In this document: one piece after another, positions 12,001 to 23,345 of the stretch
Position numbering within the stretch: the first letter of the stretch is position 1
Layout of the letters: the number at the start of each line of letters is the position of its first letter
Source of the DNA: Antedon mediterranea
Taxonomy: Eukaryota > Echinodermata > Crinoidea > Comatulida > Antedonidae
Direction of reading: 5' to 3'
Length of the DNA stretch: 64,000 nt
NCBI RefSeq assembly: GCF_964355755.1
Contig: NC_092675.1
Location: forward strand, 4,870,312-4,934,311
Translations under genes and position numbers: made by a program
The notes under the pieces: generated by a model
Database searches by the model: none
What the model was told of the DNA's origin: nothing
What the model saw: only the letters and a program-made list of their open reading frames with translations

Positions 12001-14180
12001 ATTTTGATAATCATTTTGATAAATAATCATCGTTTGCATTTTTATAGATATTTACAATAAAAGTTTTACCTTACCCACGCCTGAAGGTGGCGCACTTCTT
12101 CTAGCGAAAAAGAAATGCGCCACCTTCAGGCGTAGGCAAATAGTAACCCGGATGTGGTTTACACCGCCAACGGAACTGTTGTATCTTCTCCTTTTATTAT
12201 CTTTGGTTATAGTAAAACACAGTGCTAAATTACTATGTAAATGTCATTTATCATATTATTAAATGTTTCCTATTCTTTATCATTGTGCTTTACTCTAATC
12301 AAATTGGTTATAGTAAAACACAGTGCTAAATTGCTATGTGGATGTTATTTATCATATTATTAAATGTTTCCTATTCTTTATCATTGCGTTTAATTCTAAC
12401 CAAATTGGTTATAGTAAAACACAGTGATAAATTGCTATGTAAATGTCATTTATCATATTATTAAATGTTTCCTATTCTTTATCATTGTATTTTACTCTAA
12501 CCAAATTGGTTATAATTTATTTCATTTCATTTCAAAAGACATTTAGCTAAATTGCTATGTAAATGTCATTTATCAAATTATTAAATGTTTCCTATTATTT
12601 ATCTGGTTATAATATAGTAAAACACTGTGCTAAATTGCTATTGTATTAAGGACGAGTTCCGAGAAGAAGTATTCAAAGCTACAACCAATCAGAACAGTGT
12701 TAATCAATATAATCCATGGCTACAACCAATCAGAAACGTCCAAATCGCAATAACCCCTAGGATAGAAATTATTGGTCCGAGTAGCCTTTTCAACCAGACG
12801 TTGCGAGGTTTAAAAGTAAAACATGATTTACTCGCCAGTTTGGTATAGTTTATATACCTTTTAATTTTGAATGGTCAGGGTCAAAGATCAAGGTCCAAAA
12901 AAAAAAAGAAATAAAAAAATAATAAAAAAAAATAAAAATCCTCAGCGGGACTTGAACCAGCGATCTCAACTGTGAGAGGCTGGATACATATAACCATTAC
13001 ACCAAACTCTCATCCACAACTTTGTAGTGTGCAGTTAGCCTTTTTACACTTAGAACTAATAAAAAAAAAAAAAAAAAAATATATATATTTTCCGGACACA
13101 TTTTATGTAGGGGAATTTTACAGTAGGCGGAGATTTGTACTCTCGGAGTACCCTCTAGTTTAATTGTTTATATTTTTATGTCTATGTTACTTTCTTCTTT
13201 TGTTATGATGCTGTCTGAAGATTCTGGAATGTGCTACAAAATATTTATGATGATTACTTATAAATATAAGTTCGCTTTCAATCAATTTAAAATATTGGAA
13301 AAAATAAATAGAAGACGATGTTTGTCCTTTTTACCTTTATTTGTTGTCGAGATGATACAGCTCTGTAGTCTTTGTACGGTGGAATCAACCACCCAATTTC
13401 ACCCACCCAACTTGTTTTCGGTCGAGGATGAGGTGTTTTTGGTGAAGCTCTCATAATATATTTAAGTTCGCTTGTACCTTCTGCAGACATAGTTCCAATT
13501 CCAACAAATCGATCGTCTGTTACTACATTAACTTTGTAGTCGCCTATCCCATCTGGACCTGTTGGTATAGGCTTACATTCATTTATATTCAGATATGCAT
13601 TCGTCTGGCTCAAAACACAGAGTAAAAATTAAAATAGCATGACTGCCACCTTGTCCTTGCTTGTATATTTAATAATCTATGACAGAGGTGATCAACTCTC
13701 AACCATACCATTTGAGAGTGTAGGCCTAGGCCTAGCTAGTAGTAATTAACATAAATCTTCTCTCCTCCAGGTGGCCTAACAGTACACCTTCCTACCTACT
13801 AGTTAGGCCTATATAGGCCTAGGCCTACTAGGGCCTAGCTAGGCTAACAATGTATACAAAATACAACTAAAACATAAAAATGTAGCCTACCAGTAGCCAG
13901 TTAGACTGCCTGCATGCTATAGGCCTATGCCCATTCATGCACGGGATATTTAAGAAGTGTAGAAGGCCTAGTGGAGCCTACTAGGCCTAGTTAGAATAGA
14001 TTGGCTAGTAGGGCCAGGCGCGCCTACTATAGGCCTCTAGTTAGTAGTAGTAAGTAGCTTACCGGTAAACAGTACTGCTCCCTTCCCCATCGGATTACTG
14101 CCAGTTGGAGTCTTCCAGGTAGCATCGGAATACGTAGAATTTCTAGTGTAAGATCTTCTTCTAGGTTTTACGTAAGCCAT
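9075..14180 (-). CDS. Uncharacterised 281-aa protein, four exons
   Basis: Exons in transcript order are 14063-14180 (ATG at 14178-14180), 13335-13558, 9620-9678 and 9075-9519. Phases match at every GT-AG junction and total 282 codons. The second acceptor (CCAACAG|GT at 13559) has a weak pyrimidine tract and is the least certain join. The N-terminus is basic (MAYVKPRRRSYTR). The middle has short Trp/Pro/Tyr motifs (ATWKTPTGSNP, KTSWVGEIGW, YQNPWYPGP). The C-terminus is Ser/Asn/Gln-rich and looks disordered, and there is no signal peptide or TM segment. Scattered NPW/GW motifs of this sort recall axonemal microtubule-inner proteins, but I cannot assign a family. The third intron is only about 100 bases, while the second (9679-13334) is packed with transposon DNA. 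Confidence 0.75.
10461..12847. mobile_element. Nested 2.4-kb element with about 37-bp TIRs and mirrored palindrome arrays
   Basis: The left end TACCAAATTGGCGAGTAAAT (10461-10480, continuing to about 10496) is repeated inverted at about 12810-12847 with few changes. Inside, a unit of about 100 bp recurs about seven times (10858-11560). Each unit has a perfect 19-bp palindrome arm (TGTGTTTTACTATAACCAA around a central T) and a GGAAACATTTAATAATATGA spacer. The same unit returns in opposite orientation at about 11655-11790 and 12200-12640. A unique centre (11790-12200) holds a strong hairpin. No transposase is seen. The insertion splits the flanking dispersed repeat. Confidence 0.8.
12072..12137. 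repeat. GC-rich hairpin at the centre of the nested element
   Basis: ACGCCTGAAGGTGGCGCA and its exact complement TGCGCCACCTTCAGGCGT are separated by about 20 bases. It is far richer in GC than its surroundings and is flanked by further GC-rich text from about 11820. Confidence 0.85.
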
Positions 14181-15499
14181 GAGATTACTTCCTAATCATG
14201 CAGATCCTATAAACTAGATACCCCCGGAGATACTCTGGCAGCACACCACTACGTATACACGTGTTTGTTTACATTATAAAAGCGTCCCGTTACCACGGTC
14301 GTTGTTAACCAAATTTGCATAACATCACTGCCAACAAAACGGTACCGGTACGGCATTAGTGGTGCGTTGCTTTTGGTATTATAAATTAATTAATATAGGC
14401 CTAGCAATATTTTATGCAGACTTTTAACTTATTTAAATACATTTTTTGTAACAAAGACTATTTTGTTTTTTACATATTAATTATGGCTTAGGCTAAATGA
14501 CTAGTAAAGGTCGGGTCATAAACTCTAGTGTGATGCAGTTTTCCTGCTTATTGGAGAGAGGCCTATAAAGATCCAGATCCAGATAATTGGAGAATTTCGT
14601 AACAGAGTCCGTCAGATTGTAAACTAATATTGCTGCAAAGTTATTGCATAATAGGCCTATCACTAAAAAGTAATGACGTTGATTCGAATTTGTGCTTAAT
14701 TATTGGCTCAGAGAGTAGCCCTATGCCTAAAATCGAACGTTCGATTGGATTCAATTGAAACGTGAAATTATTTTCAAACGATGAAAATATTATGTTTAGT
14801 AAATTACTTTGTCAATCTTCTGTTACCGGTACTGATTTCCTTGAAAACATTATTAGGCCTATCGCTTTTATTATCGAAATCTATTAATATCAAGCCACAT
14901 CAAAATTATTATCCGATGCACGATTCCATTTATTGTGTGAACCGATCATTCGCAGAGAAGATAAGACAGGCCATAGTTTTGTATTGCCATGTCCACAGCA
15001 TGGTGAACAATTTCCTGCTGCTTTACAAACACAGAAAATTCACAATGGTTAACATAAACAAGTATATAAAACATATAATATAATTGATGTATGCTTTAAT
15101 GAATGTTTTTATTTTTGTTTCTATGTATGATGTAATGTGAATGTTTTGTTTGTTTTGCCATATCTTCTGTCGAGGAAAACAATTTTTCCATGTAGGCCTA
15201 CACATTTTAATATGGAACAAATACAGATTTGATTTGATTGAATTGATAAAAACGTAGAATTGACATGGCATACATAGATAAATAAAACATTATAAAATAA
15301 TCTCATTTTATTTACACACATGTGTTCCTACATTATTATAAAAGATCAAACAAACCAACATCATGGCTTTTATTCATATTGGTGTACCAACTATCAACGG
15401 AGTACATCCATGAAATTATTTCTCCATAAACAATTCTATAAACATAACAAAATATGCCTAATATACGCATAATATATTACATTTTACATACTAAATATA
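14181..15499. other. Intergenic region, rich in TAGGCCTA palindromes on its left side
   Basis: TAGGCCTA-type words occur in dense clusters in the preceding intron (13720-14040) and recur here (for example near 14395, 14650, 14850 and 15195). This stretch holds the upstream side of the 281-aa gene and the 3' side of GPCR copy 1. Part of 15370-15500 is duplicated near 26560-26690. Two open frames of 82-100 codons show no protein-like pattern. Confidence 0.4.
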
Positions 15500-16432
15500 C
15501 TAAACATTGTTTAATGTTAAATGTGTGCTGCCTTGTTCTCCTCTATTTTTACAACATCCAGTCTGAAAAATGTTGATCACTTCAGTTCGGAACTGGGATA
15601 AAGAAATCGTATAAATAAATGGATTAAGAGAAAAATTTAATACCACCAAGTCCACTGCAACATATTTTCTAATCCCTTTACTCACAAAAATATCTCCATA
15701 TAGAAAAACAATAATTGGCACAAAGCACACTATATAGGCCGTGCTCACAGCTATGAACACTTTTAGTGTTTTTACGTGTATGGATGATGTCATTTGATTG
15801 CTTACATTATTTTTCATTTTAACCAATTCGAAAATGATTCTTGTATAAATAAGTACCAGTATTAATATAGTAGATATACATACAACTGGGATTATATTTG
15901 TTGTAATTTTTCTTGCTAACTCTTCCTTTTCCTCTCCATCATCATCATCACATTGGATATTTTGAGTTATAATCTTATATAACATAATTAGCATTGTTGG
16001 ATGACACAGAATACCAAGAATCCAAGCAGACACCATCATGATTACTGTTCGTTTTACTGTGTAATTAGTTTCAAACCAAAATGGCTTTATAATCGCGAAG
16101 TACCTCTCAACCGAAATAAATAATACATTTACACTAGATGCCGTCGAGAGTGTAAACGTCGCACTTTGAAACCATAGAGTAATTCTATTGTAAAAACAAT
16201 CAAAAGGGGAGAAAGGTAATAATGATAATACAAAGAAAAGTAAACATCCTGTCGCATCGATTAATGATTGGTTGAAAATAAACCAGCGTGTAGTTTTACG
16301 AATGAAAACAACTCGATTAATAATGAGAAGTACTACAATATTTACGATGAAACCAAGAACGGACAAGGCACAGCCGATGTTGATCAGTGACTCGACCACG
16401 CCCAAACTCTCTTCTGTAATGTTCGAAGCCAT
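15500..16432 (-). CDS. Rhodopsin-like (class A) GPCR, copy 1, 310 aa, single exon
   Basis: Seven hydrophobic segments carry class A hallmarks: N1.50 in GFIVNIV, D2.50 in SLIDA, an ERY form of DRY (VERYFAIIKP), Trp4.50 in SAWILGI, Pro5.50 in IIPVV, a CFxP form of CWxP and NPFIY for NPxxY. The ATG at 16430-16432 gives a short N-terminus with a glycosylation site (NIT). The frame stays open upstream (MIFAKG... would need a non-ATG start), so this ATG was chosen. The normally conserved Cys at the top of TM3 is Ser here (FQSATF), while copies 2 and 3 have YCATF. The loop-2 Cys (NIQC) is kept. The ligand is unknown. Small lineage-expanded receptors of this type are often chemosensory or peptide receptors, which is only an inference here. 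Confidence 0.9.
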   Translation of the reverse strand: MASNITEESLGVVESLINIGCALSVLGFIVNIVVLLIINRVVFIRKTTRWFIFNQSLIDATGCLLFFVLSLLPFSPFDCFYNRITLWFQSATFTLSTASSVNVLFISVERYFAIIKPFWFETNYTVKRTVIMMVSAWILGILCHPTMLIMLYKIITQNIQCDDDDGEEKEELARKITTNIIPVVCISTILILVLIYTRIIFELVKMKNNVSNQMTSSIHVKTLKVFIAVSTAYIVCFVPIIVFLYGDIFVSKGIRKYVAVDLVVLNFSLNPFIYTISLSQFRTEVINIFQTGCCKNRGEQGSTHLTLNNV

Positions 16433-17843
16433 CGTCAGAGAGTTTCCTTTGGCAAAAATCACATAGGCCTATAGATGCTAGGCTGAAACAACTCAGTCTG
16501 TCCAACACCTCTAACAAAGTTTCTGGCCTCCAACAAGTTGAATACAGTAACGGTGTATGTCTCAAAATCAGATCAACTTGAATTCATGGCATAAAAAAAC
16601 AGAGTCTGGGTATACAAGATAATAGCGCAATGTGCACTCATCAGTCATCCATCCATGATTTAGAAAGTCGAACTTTAAACTTTTCTCAGAAAAAACAGCA
16701 GCAAGAGTAGCAACTGTACATCGAATTATTTTCTGATTCCAATCACCTTTATAGTTTCGAGTGCTTAAAAAATACTGAAGTTCGTCTGCACTCAAGTTTT
16801 ATATCCACTGCAGGAAATAGCCCATCTTCCGAATGGATACAACTATGACCCGGTACCAACACGATTGTAAATTAAAGCATGTCTCAAGCATGTATATTCT
16901 TACAAAACCATCATTGTTCAGACAGAAAACTATTTGGACTGTTTACAAACGTGCTATAAATATTTCCAAGCGACGAAAATATTAACCTTGGTTAAACAAA
17001 AAACTGAATAAGAATACATTGTTATTTCCTTGTAAAAATATTACCGATTTTGATTACCGCAATGATAAGAACATTTTGAGCACGTACTGATATTTGTGAA
17101 TCACAACAAAATGAAACTAACATTCACTATGTTCGCCAACGATTTGGTTGGAATACATTGTCCACTGAGATTTCATAAAAGAGACTCACAAATTGTCCTT
17201 ACAAAAATTTAAATATAAAATTACAAGGGAATGAGTCTGCTGTCAATATTTACCTACAGTTTACCAAAGACACATGGTTGCACATTACTATCAACAAATA
17301 ATGTTAATAACATAATAAGGTAAACTATATTAATATTGAATATTCATGTATGTAGTTCGCAAATCGCTACATAATTATGTATACCGTATACGAATTAAGA
17401 TATTTCAGTTGCATGAGATATTATTGTCTTTTTGAACCAATATCCTGATATTTTGGTGTATCCATGAAATGATTTGCACGTGATGTAGCATAGTAATCCC
17501 AATAGATGACATTGTATACAAATAATAAAACGATAAGAACAAAAAATCATAGTTATTGAATCTAGAAGAATTATACAATAGTTGAAATAGTTTGGACCGT
17601 ACAAAAAATAATATTAAATGACTAAATTAGACATAAAATATGTTTTAAATATACATAAATTGTACCAATAAGATAGTTTCATGAATTGTACCAATAAATG
17701 AAAACAATCTCTCTGTATGATGCATCCCAAACGAATGATAGTGTATCCATGAAAATGACAAGGTGTTATCCATGATATCACATGGTGCTATCCATGGAAT
17801 GACATGGTGTATTCCTGGAATACTATTATGGTAATGTATATCC
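16433..17843. other. GPCR copy 1 upstream flank, nearly identical in copy 2
   Basis: The sequence upstream of the GPCR start (about 16480-17330) matches 21752-22600 almost base for base. It probably contains the 5' UTR and promoter. A 75-codon open frame in both (16568-16795 and 21840-22067) starts at a TTG and shows no domain pattern, so it is not called as a gene. Confidence 0.55.
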
Positions 17844-19192
17844 CTATGGAATAACGTGGTGCTTCAGAGTAATGTGGGCGTGGTGCTCAGGAATAATAAT
17901 ACCAACAGCAGCCAATAATAACATATTGCAGGCTGTGACTATGAACACTATTATCAACACCTACACTCACACCTACACTCATTCTATACATAGTCGTTTT
18001 AGCTTTCTGTTTTTCCTCCTCTGGTAAACTCGAAAACGTAGGCTTTTGTATATTCTATAAGAAGACAGGTACAAAATACTGCAACTATGTGTGTCTAAAC
18101 AAAATCATAACTATAATAAGTCTATACATTTTCAATTGAAAAAGACGCTTACATACCGTGATATAGTAATTCAGATAAGAGTAAATGTAATATTGGTTAA
18201 TTTAGCATCCAGGATGTTGGGAAAGTCCCGGAAAAAATAGAAATTTTGGGTTCTCCCAATACCCCCATGAGACGATTTCGCTTTAAAAAAATTAAGAGGA
18301 GGGTAGGCTCCTCCACATCCATTGTGTATAGATGTATTTTTGAGAGTATAGTATACGCTAACTTTTATTCTGATAGTAGTAGGCCTAATAGAAACAAATT
18401 ATGACACAATACGTTAGATAATTACACCTACGTTGTGTTTAACGGTTTTCACAATAAACAGGATGCCATGTGGACGCCAACTGAGTAACGAGCCAAGCCA
18501 AGCATTGTTGAAATGGCATAGAAAAGCCAAACTCTATCCATTTGAAGTTTGTAGAAAAGGACAATGATGTTGACTGTTTCTGTTATACCTAATCCCTCTA
18601 GTGTTCCTGCAGCAATAATATCAAAACTCCATAGTTGTTCAACTTCCTGTTAATAAAACGAATGCTATTTTTCTTTACAATAAAAAAAAACCCAATGTTT
18701 CGGAACCATCATACCATTTTAAGAAACAAAAATTATCATTTGAGGGCAATGGGTTTCCTTTGAATGTAACTGTTTATTTTGTAATTTTTATAAGCGAAAT
18801 CATCATGTTTTGGCAAAAGTGAATGACTTTCTCTAAAAAAACAACAAAATTACATTATTCAAAATTTAATTTTGTAGGCCTACATCTTTTAGTTTTGTTC
18901 ATAACTTGGGAATCAACGTCTTGCATGATTTACCAGGACCGAACAGCCAAGTTAATAATTTTTCTCCCATTTAATTATGTTTATCATCATTGAAATTAAT
19001 AACATCTTCATCAGGAAAAGATTGAAGTTCTTGCACAATCACATCACAAGGCTTGATATCAATATAGGCATAGGATTGACTATATGTTGTTATTATTAGA
19101 TTAGGCCTATGCCTTACCTTAATACCCTGTTTTGAAGTAGATATCAGACCTTCTTTTTCTTTGGCGACATATTCAGCACTTCTTTGAGGCAT
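17844..19192 (-). pseudogene. Small multi-pass membrane protein, copy 1, frameshifted
   Basis: Three exon equivalents are present: 19118-19192 (ATG at 19190-19192), 18432-18646 and 17844-18054. The first is intact. The second is 215 bases against 213 in copies 2 and 3: it lacks two bases in a Leu-Leu stretch and has gained four a little later, so the frame is broken inside a TM segment. The third is about 10 bases longer because a GTGTAGGTGTGA-type block is duplicated, which also breaks the frame. Splice sites are kept. Read as it stands, copy 1 cannot make the full product. Confidence 0.8.
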
Positions 19193-20345
19193 TTTTGTAT
19201 TTTATAGTTTTTATATTATTATGGCTATTTTAAATTTCTTTAAATACCAACATAAATACCAGCAAAATATACATAATTCTGAGGTAAGAACTTTGTTAAA
19301 TATTAACCATTTACAAATGGACACTCAGTAAAGCCGTTTCTATCAGTAAGATAACATCAACCAACTTTTTGACAGGACAAATTAATTAATTATTAGATTA
19401 ATCTTCGCATGACATCAATTAATAATTTATGAGATTACCAACAAGTATCATTTTAATTAGTCTCAATGATTCTAATAGCAATAGCATAGCGCAATTAACT
19501 TTTACCTCACATCCCTTTACAAAAAACAATTATAGATAAGGAGCACAGACAGTGATTAAAACTAAAACACTAATGAATGGTTGCTAACGTTTATGTTTTG
19601 TGGACCGAATTTCTTATTATTCGTTGAGAAGTCAGTCGTTATATTTGATCACAACTTAATTAGGATTTATGGTAAGAAATTGCTGATTTACATTTACATT
19701 CTAGGCCTTTATTGTTTTTCTACATCCAGTATACTTGAATCGGAAATGTTGGGGGAATGACTTATAGCAATCAATAAAAAAATTAAAATCTTAAGCAACA
19801 TCTTTTTACTCCTTCTTTTGGTATGATAGGATAGACAGATGCCTTTTTCACTCGAGCTGATGTGAATACTGTTCCGGCGAGCTCTCCTATGAGAGCTTCA
19901 AAGTGCTGGAGAACGGAGCGGTGTAAAAGGTTCCTCTGTTTTTCATTTTTTGATTATCTTAGGATATTTTATGGATCGTATTTTGTGTATGTAAAGCGTT
20001 TAGAAACATGGTATTAGACGCTATGTAAGACTACTTTTATTATATTACTATTATGCATCTATAGTTTATTGAATATCACGAGAAATACATTGTGCTTAAA
20101 TCATTTTATTCCAATCTGATTATTAAATTAGACCAAATATCACCAATTGATTTATATGAGCTGTACAGTACACGTGGTTTTCTCGAATCAAAACGAATCA
20201 ATGACGACGGAGCCTATATAATCGCAAAACTTGTTGACTCAATAATGATTATAGCCAGTGTAATTTCAGTGTAATACGTGTAAATAATTCAAAAATTATA
20301 TTGAATAATTCATACTTAATGCACTAATTATAAAATAATAGACAA

Positions 20346-20520
20346 CAAGAACTTCTATTAAGAGGACACCACCGAGACCCCAAAAGAGTGTCCCCTTAGT
20401 AAGGGTGTACCTTGAAAGGGGTTGTTAAAATATACTTCGCCCTTTTCATTTCATGGAAACGTGTCCCCTTAATAGAAGTTTCTCCTGAATATAGGTGTCA
20501 TAAAGGAGGAGTTCTATTGT
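20346..20520. repeat. GTGTCCCC-type inverted repeat block
   Basis: AGAACTTCTATTAAGAGGAC near 20348 is mirrored by CCCCTTAATAGAAGTTTCTC near 20465. The matching place in cassette copy 3 (25930-26010) is shorter, as if the stretch between two GTGTCCCC words had been deleted. Confidence 0.6.
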
Positions 20521-20747
20521 AATATAATCACCAAAGTAATGTTATTGAATCGAATAGTGTATAATGTTGGTAATGGCTTATTCAAGAGTGCTTAATATAT
20601 TTGCAGTTTTTCCGTATTTTATATTTTGTGTGTTATTTACTAAACTCTATGGGCGTACCTCCACGGTAATGCAACTCCACAAGAAAATAAAAGAGGTCGA
20701 ATAGGCCTATTGGTATAATTGTCACTTGATAATTAAGGATAAATATA

Positions 20748-21710
20748 CTAAACATTGCTTGATCTTATTACATTTGTGTTGCCTTGATCGATGTTGCCTT
20801 GTTGATGTTCTCCTATATTTTTACATCCAGTCTGAAAAATGTTGATCACTTCAGTTCGGAACTGGGATAAAGAAATCGTATAAATAAATGGATTAAGAGA
20901 AAAATTCAATACTACCATGTCCACTGCAATAAATTGTCCAATCAAATCTTTCGTTCCAGAAGATTTAACTCCATATAAAAAAACAATAATAGGCACAAAG
21001 CAAACTATATAGGCCGTGCTCACAGCTATGAACACTTTTAGTGTTTGTACTTGTATGGATTGTGTCATTTGATTGCTTACATTATTTTTCATTTTAACCA
21101 ATTCGAAAATGATTCTTGTATAAATAAGTACAAGTATTAATATTGTAGATATACATACAACTGGGATTATATTTGTTGTAAGTGTAATTGCTAACTCTTC
21201 CTTTTTCTCTCCATCACATTGGATATTTTGAGTTATAATCTTATATAATATAATTGGCATTGTTGGATTACACAGAATACCAAGAATCCAAGCAGACAAA
21301 ATCATGATTACTGTTCGTTTTACTGTGTAATTAGTTTCAAACCAAAATGGCTTTATAATCGCAAAGTACCTCTCAACCGAAATAAATAATACATTTACAC
21401 TAGATGCCATCGAGAGTGTAAACGTCGCACAGTACAACCATGTAGTAATTTCATAGTAAATCCCATAGTACAAACAATCAAAAGGGGAGAAAGGTAATAA
21501 TGATAATACAAAGAAAAGTAAACACCCTGTCGCATCGATTAATGATTGGTTGAAAATAAACCAGCGTGTAGTTTTACGAATTAAAACAATGCGATTAATA
21601 ATGAGAAGTACTACAATATTTACGATGAAACCAAGAACGGACAAGGCACAGCCGATGTTGATCAGTGACTCGACCACGCCCAAACTCTCTTCTGTAATGT
21701 TCGAAGCCAT
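20748..21710 (-). CDS. Rhodopsin-like (class A) GPCR, copy 2, 320 aa, single exon
   Basis: The start (ATG 21708-21710) matches copy 1 and the reading frame is intact. It keeps N1.50, D2.50, the TM3 Cys (LYCATF), ERY, Trp4.50, loop-2 Cys (NIQC), Pro5.50, CFxP and NPFIY. Against copy 1 the TM segments and intracellular loops hardly change, including IIFELVKMKNN and the TRWFIFNQS stretch. The differences gather in extracellular loop 1 (an extra YYGIYYEIT-type stretch), loop 2 (fewer Asp), loop 3 (GVKSSGTKDLIGQ in place of GDIFVSKGIRK) and the C-tail. That is what ligand-side diversification would look like. Of the three copies this is the one with every canonical residue, paired with an intact membrane-protein gene. 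Confidence 0.92.
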   Translation of the reverse strand: MASNITEESLGVVESLINIGCALSVLGFIVNIVVLLIINRIVLIRKTTRWFIFNQSLIDATGCLLFFVLSLLPFSPFDCLYYGIYYEITTWLYCATFTLSMASSVNVLFISVERYFAIIKPFWFETNYTVKRTVIMILSAWILGILCNPTMPIILYKIITQNIQCDGEKKEELAITLTTNIIPVVCISTILILVLIYTRIIFELVKMKNNVSNQMTQSIQVQTLKVFIAVSTAYIVCFVPIIVFLYGVKSSGTKDLIGQFIAVDMVVLNFSLNPFIYTISLSQFRTEVINIFQTGCKNIGEHQQGNIDQGNTNVIRSSNV

Positions 21711-23208
21711 TGTCAGAGAGTTTCCTTTGGCAAAAACTACCTATAGATGCTAGACTGAAACAACTCAGTCTGTCCAACACCTCTAACAAAGTTTCTGGCC
21801 TCCAACAAGTTGAATACAGTAACGGTGTATGTCTCAAAATCAGATCAACTTGAATTCATGGCATAAAAAAACAGAGTCTGGGTATACAAGATAATAGCGC
21901 AATGTGCACTCATCAGTCATCCATCCATGATTTAGAAAGTCGAACTTTAAACTTTTCTCAGAAAAAACAGCAGCAAGAGTAGCAACTGTACATCGAATTA
22001 TTTTCTGATTCCAATCACCTTTATAGTTTCGAGTGCTTAAAAAATACTGAAGTTCGTCTGCACTCAAGTTTTATATCCACTGCAGGAAATAGCCCATCTT
22101 CCGAATGGATACAACTATGACCCGGTACCAACACGATTGTAAATTAAAGCATGTCTCAAGCATGTATATTCTTACAAAACCATCATTGTTCAGACAGAAA
22201 ACTATTTGGACTGTTTACAAACGTGCTATAAATATTTCCAAGCGACGAAAATATTAACCTTGGTTTTATAAAACAAAAAACTGAATAATAATACATTGTT
22301 ATTTCCTTGTAAAAATATTACCGATTTTGATTACCGCAATGATAAGAACATTTTGAGCACGTATTGATATTTGTGAATCACAACAAAATTAAACTAACAT
22401 TCACTATGTTTGCCATCGATTTGGTTGGAATACATTGTCCACAAGATTTCATAAAAAAAGACCCACAAATTCTCCTTACAAAAATTTTAATATGAAATTA
22501 CAAGTGAATGAGTCTGCTGTCAATATTTATCTATAGTTTACCAAAGACACATGGTTGCACATTACTATCAACAAATAATGTTAATAACATAATAAGGTAA
22601 ACTATATTTATATTGAATATTCAATTTGAATAGCAAACATTCAAATGTAGTTCCTAAGTCGCTTAATAAATATTCATAGGTATACCGTATACAAATTAAG
22701 ATATTTCAGTTGCATGAGATATTATTGTCTTTTTGAACCAATATCCTGATATGGGAATGATATTTTGGTGTATCCATGAAATGAATGGCACGTGATGTAT
22801 CCATAGTAAATCCCAAAGGATGACATTGTATACAAATATTAAAAAGATAAGAACAACAAATCAATGTGATTAAATCTAAAAGAATTATACAATAGTTGAA
22901 ATAGTTTGAATCGTACAAAGGAAATAGTAATAACAAAATATAACTAAATAATATTAAATGATAACACAATTAGACATAAAATATGTTTTAAATATACATG
23001 TTAAAATATAAGACAGTTTCATAAATTGTACCAATAAATGAAAACAATCTCTCTGTATGATGCATCCCAAAAGAATGACAGTTTATCCATGAAAATGACA
23101 AGGTGCTATCCATGATATCACATGGTGCTATCCATGGAATGACATGGTGTATTCCTGGAATACAATTATGGTAATAATGAAAACATTTCTTCTGGTTTCG
23201 ATTCGTAT

Positions 23209-23276
23209 ATTGATATGTAGTTCTTTGATACGTAAGTTTACATAACTGGTTTACTATCAAAGAACTACATATCAAT
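23209..23276. repeat. 22-bp perfect hairpin, present only in cassette copy 2
   Basis: The 22 bases at 23209-23230 (starting ATTGATATGTAGTTC) are exactly inverted at 23255-23276 with a 24-base loop. The surrounding ATTCCTGGAATAC...ATGGTAAT text is duplicated on both sides. Copy 1 lacks the segment, so it looks like a small recent insertion. Confidence 0.75.
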
Positions 23277-23345
23277 TATGGTAATGTATATCCATATGGA
23301 ATGACATGGTGTATTCCTGGAATACTATTATGGTAATGTATATCC

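Larger units (their letters stand above)
10136..13161 (+). mobile_element. Dispersed CCTCC...GGAGG repeat, split by a nested element
   Basis: The left part (10136-10460) begins TTACCTCCGTCAAGGAGG and contains GGGGAAAAGGTCATAGGTCA. The right part (12848-13161) contains GGTCAAAGATCAAGGTCC, a tRNA-like block and the end ACTCTCGGAGTACCCTCTAG. A second, uninterrupted copy at 28514-29040 shows that the two parts once joined. The minus strand of the right part carries A-box-like (GGTGTAATGGTTA) and B-box-like (GGTTCAAGTCC) text near 12950-13015, so a tRNA-Glu-like SINE is embedded. Confidence 0.75.

Noticed and set aside
12950-13015. Functional tRNA-Glu gene on the minus strand
   Set aside because: The same block occurs inside the other copy of the dispersed repeat (28850-28905) with the same defects, so it is a tRNA-derived part of a mobile repeat.
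16568-16795. 75-codon frame upstream of GPCR copy 1, identical in copy 2
   Set aside because: It starts with TTG, has no recognisable feature, and is kept only because the whole flank is nearly identical between copies.
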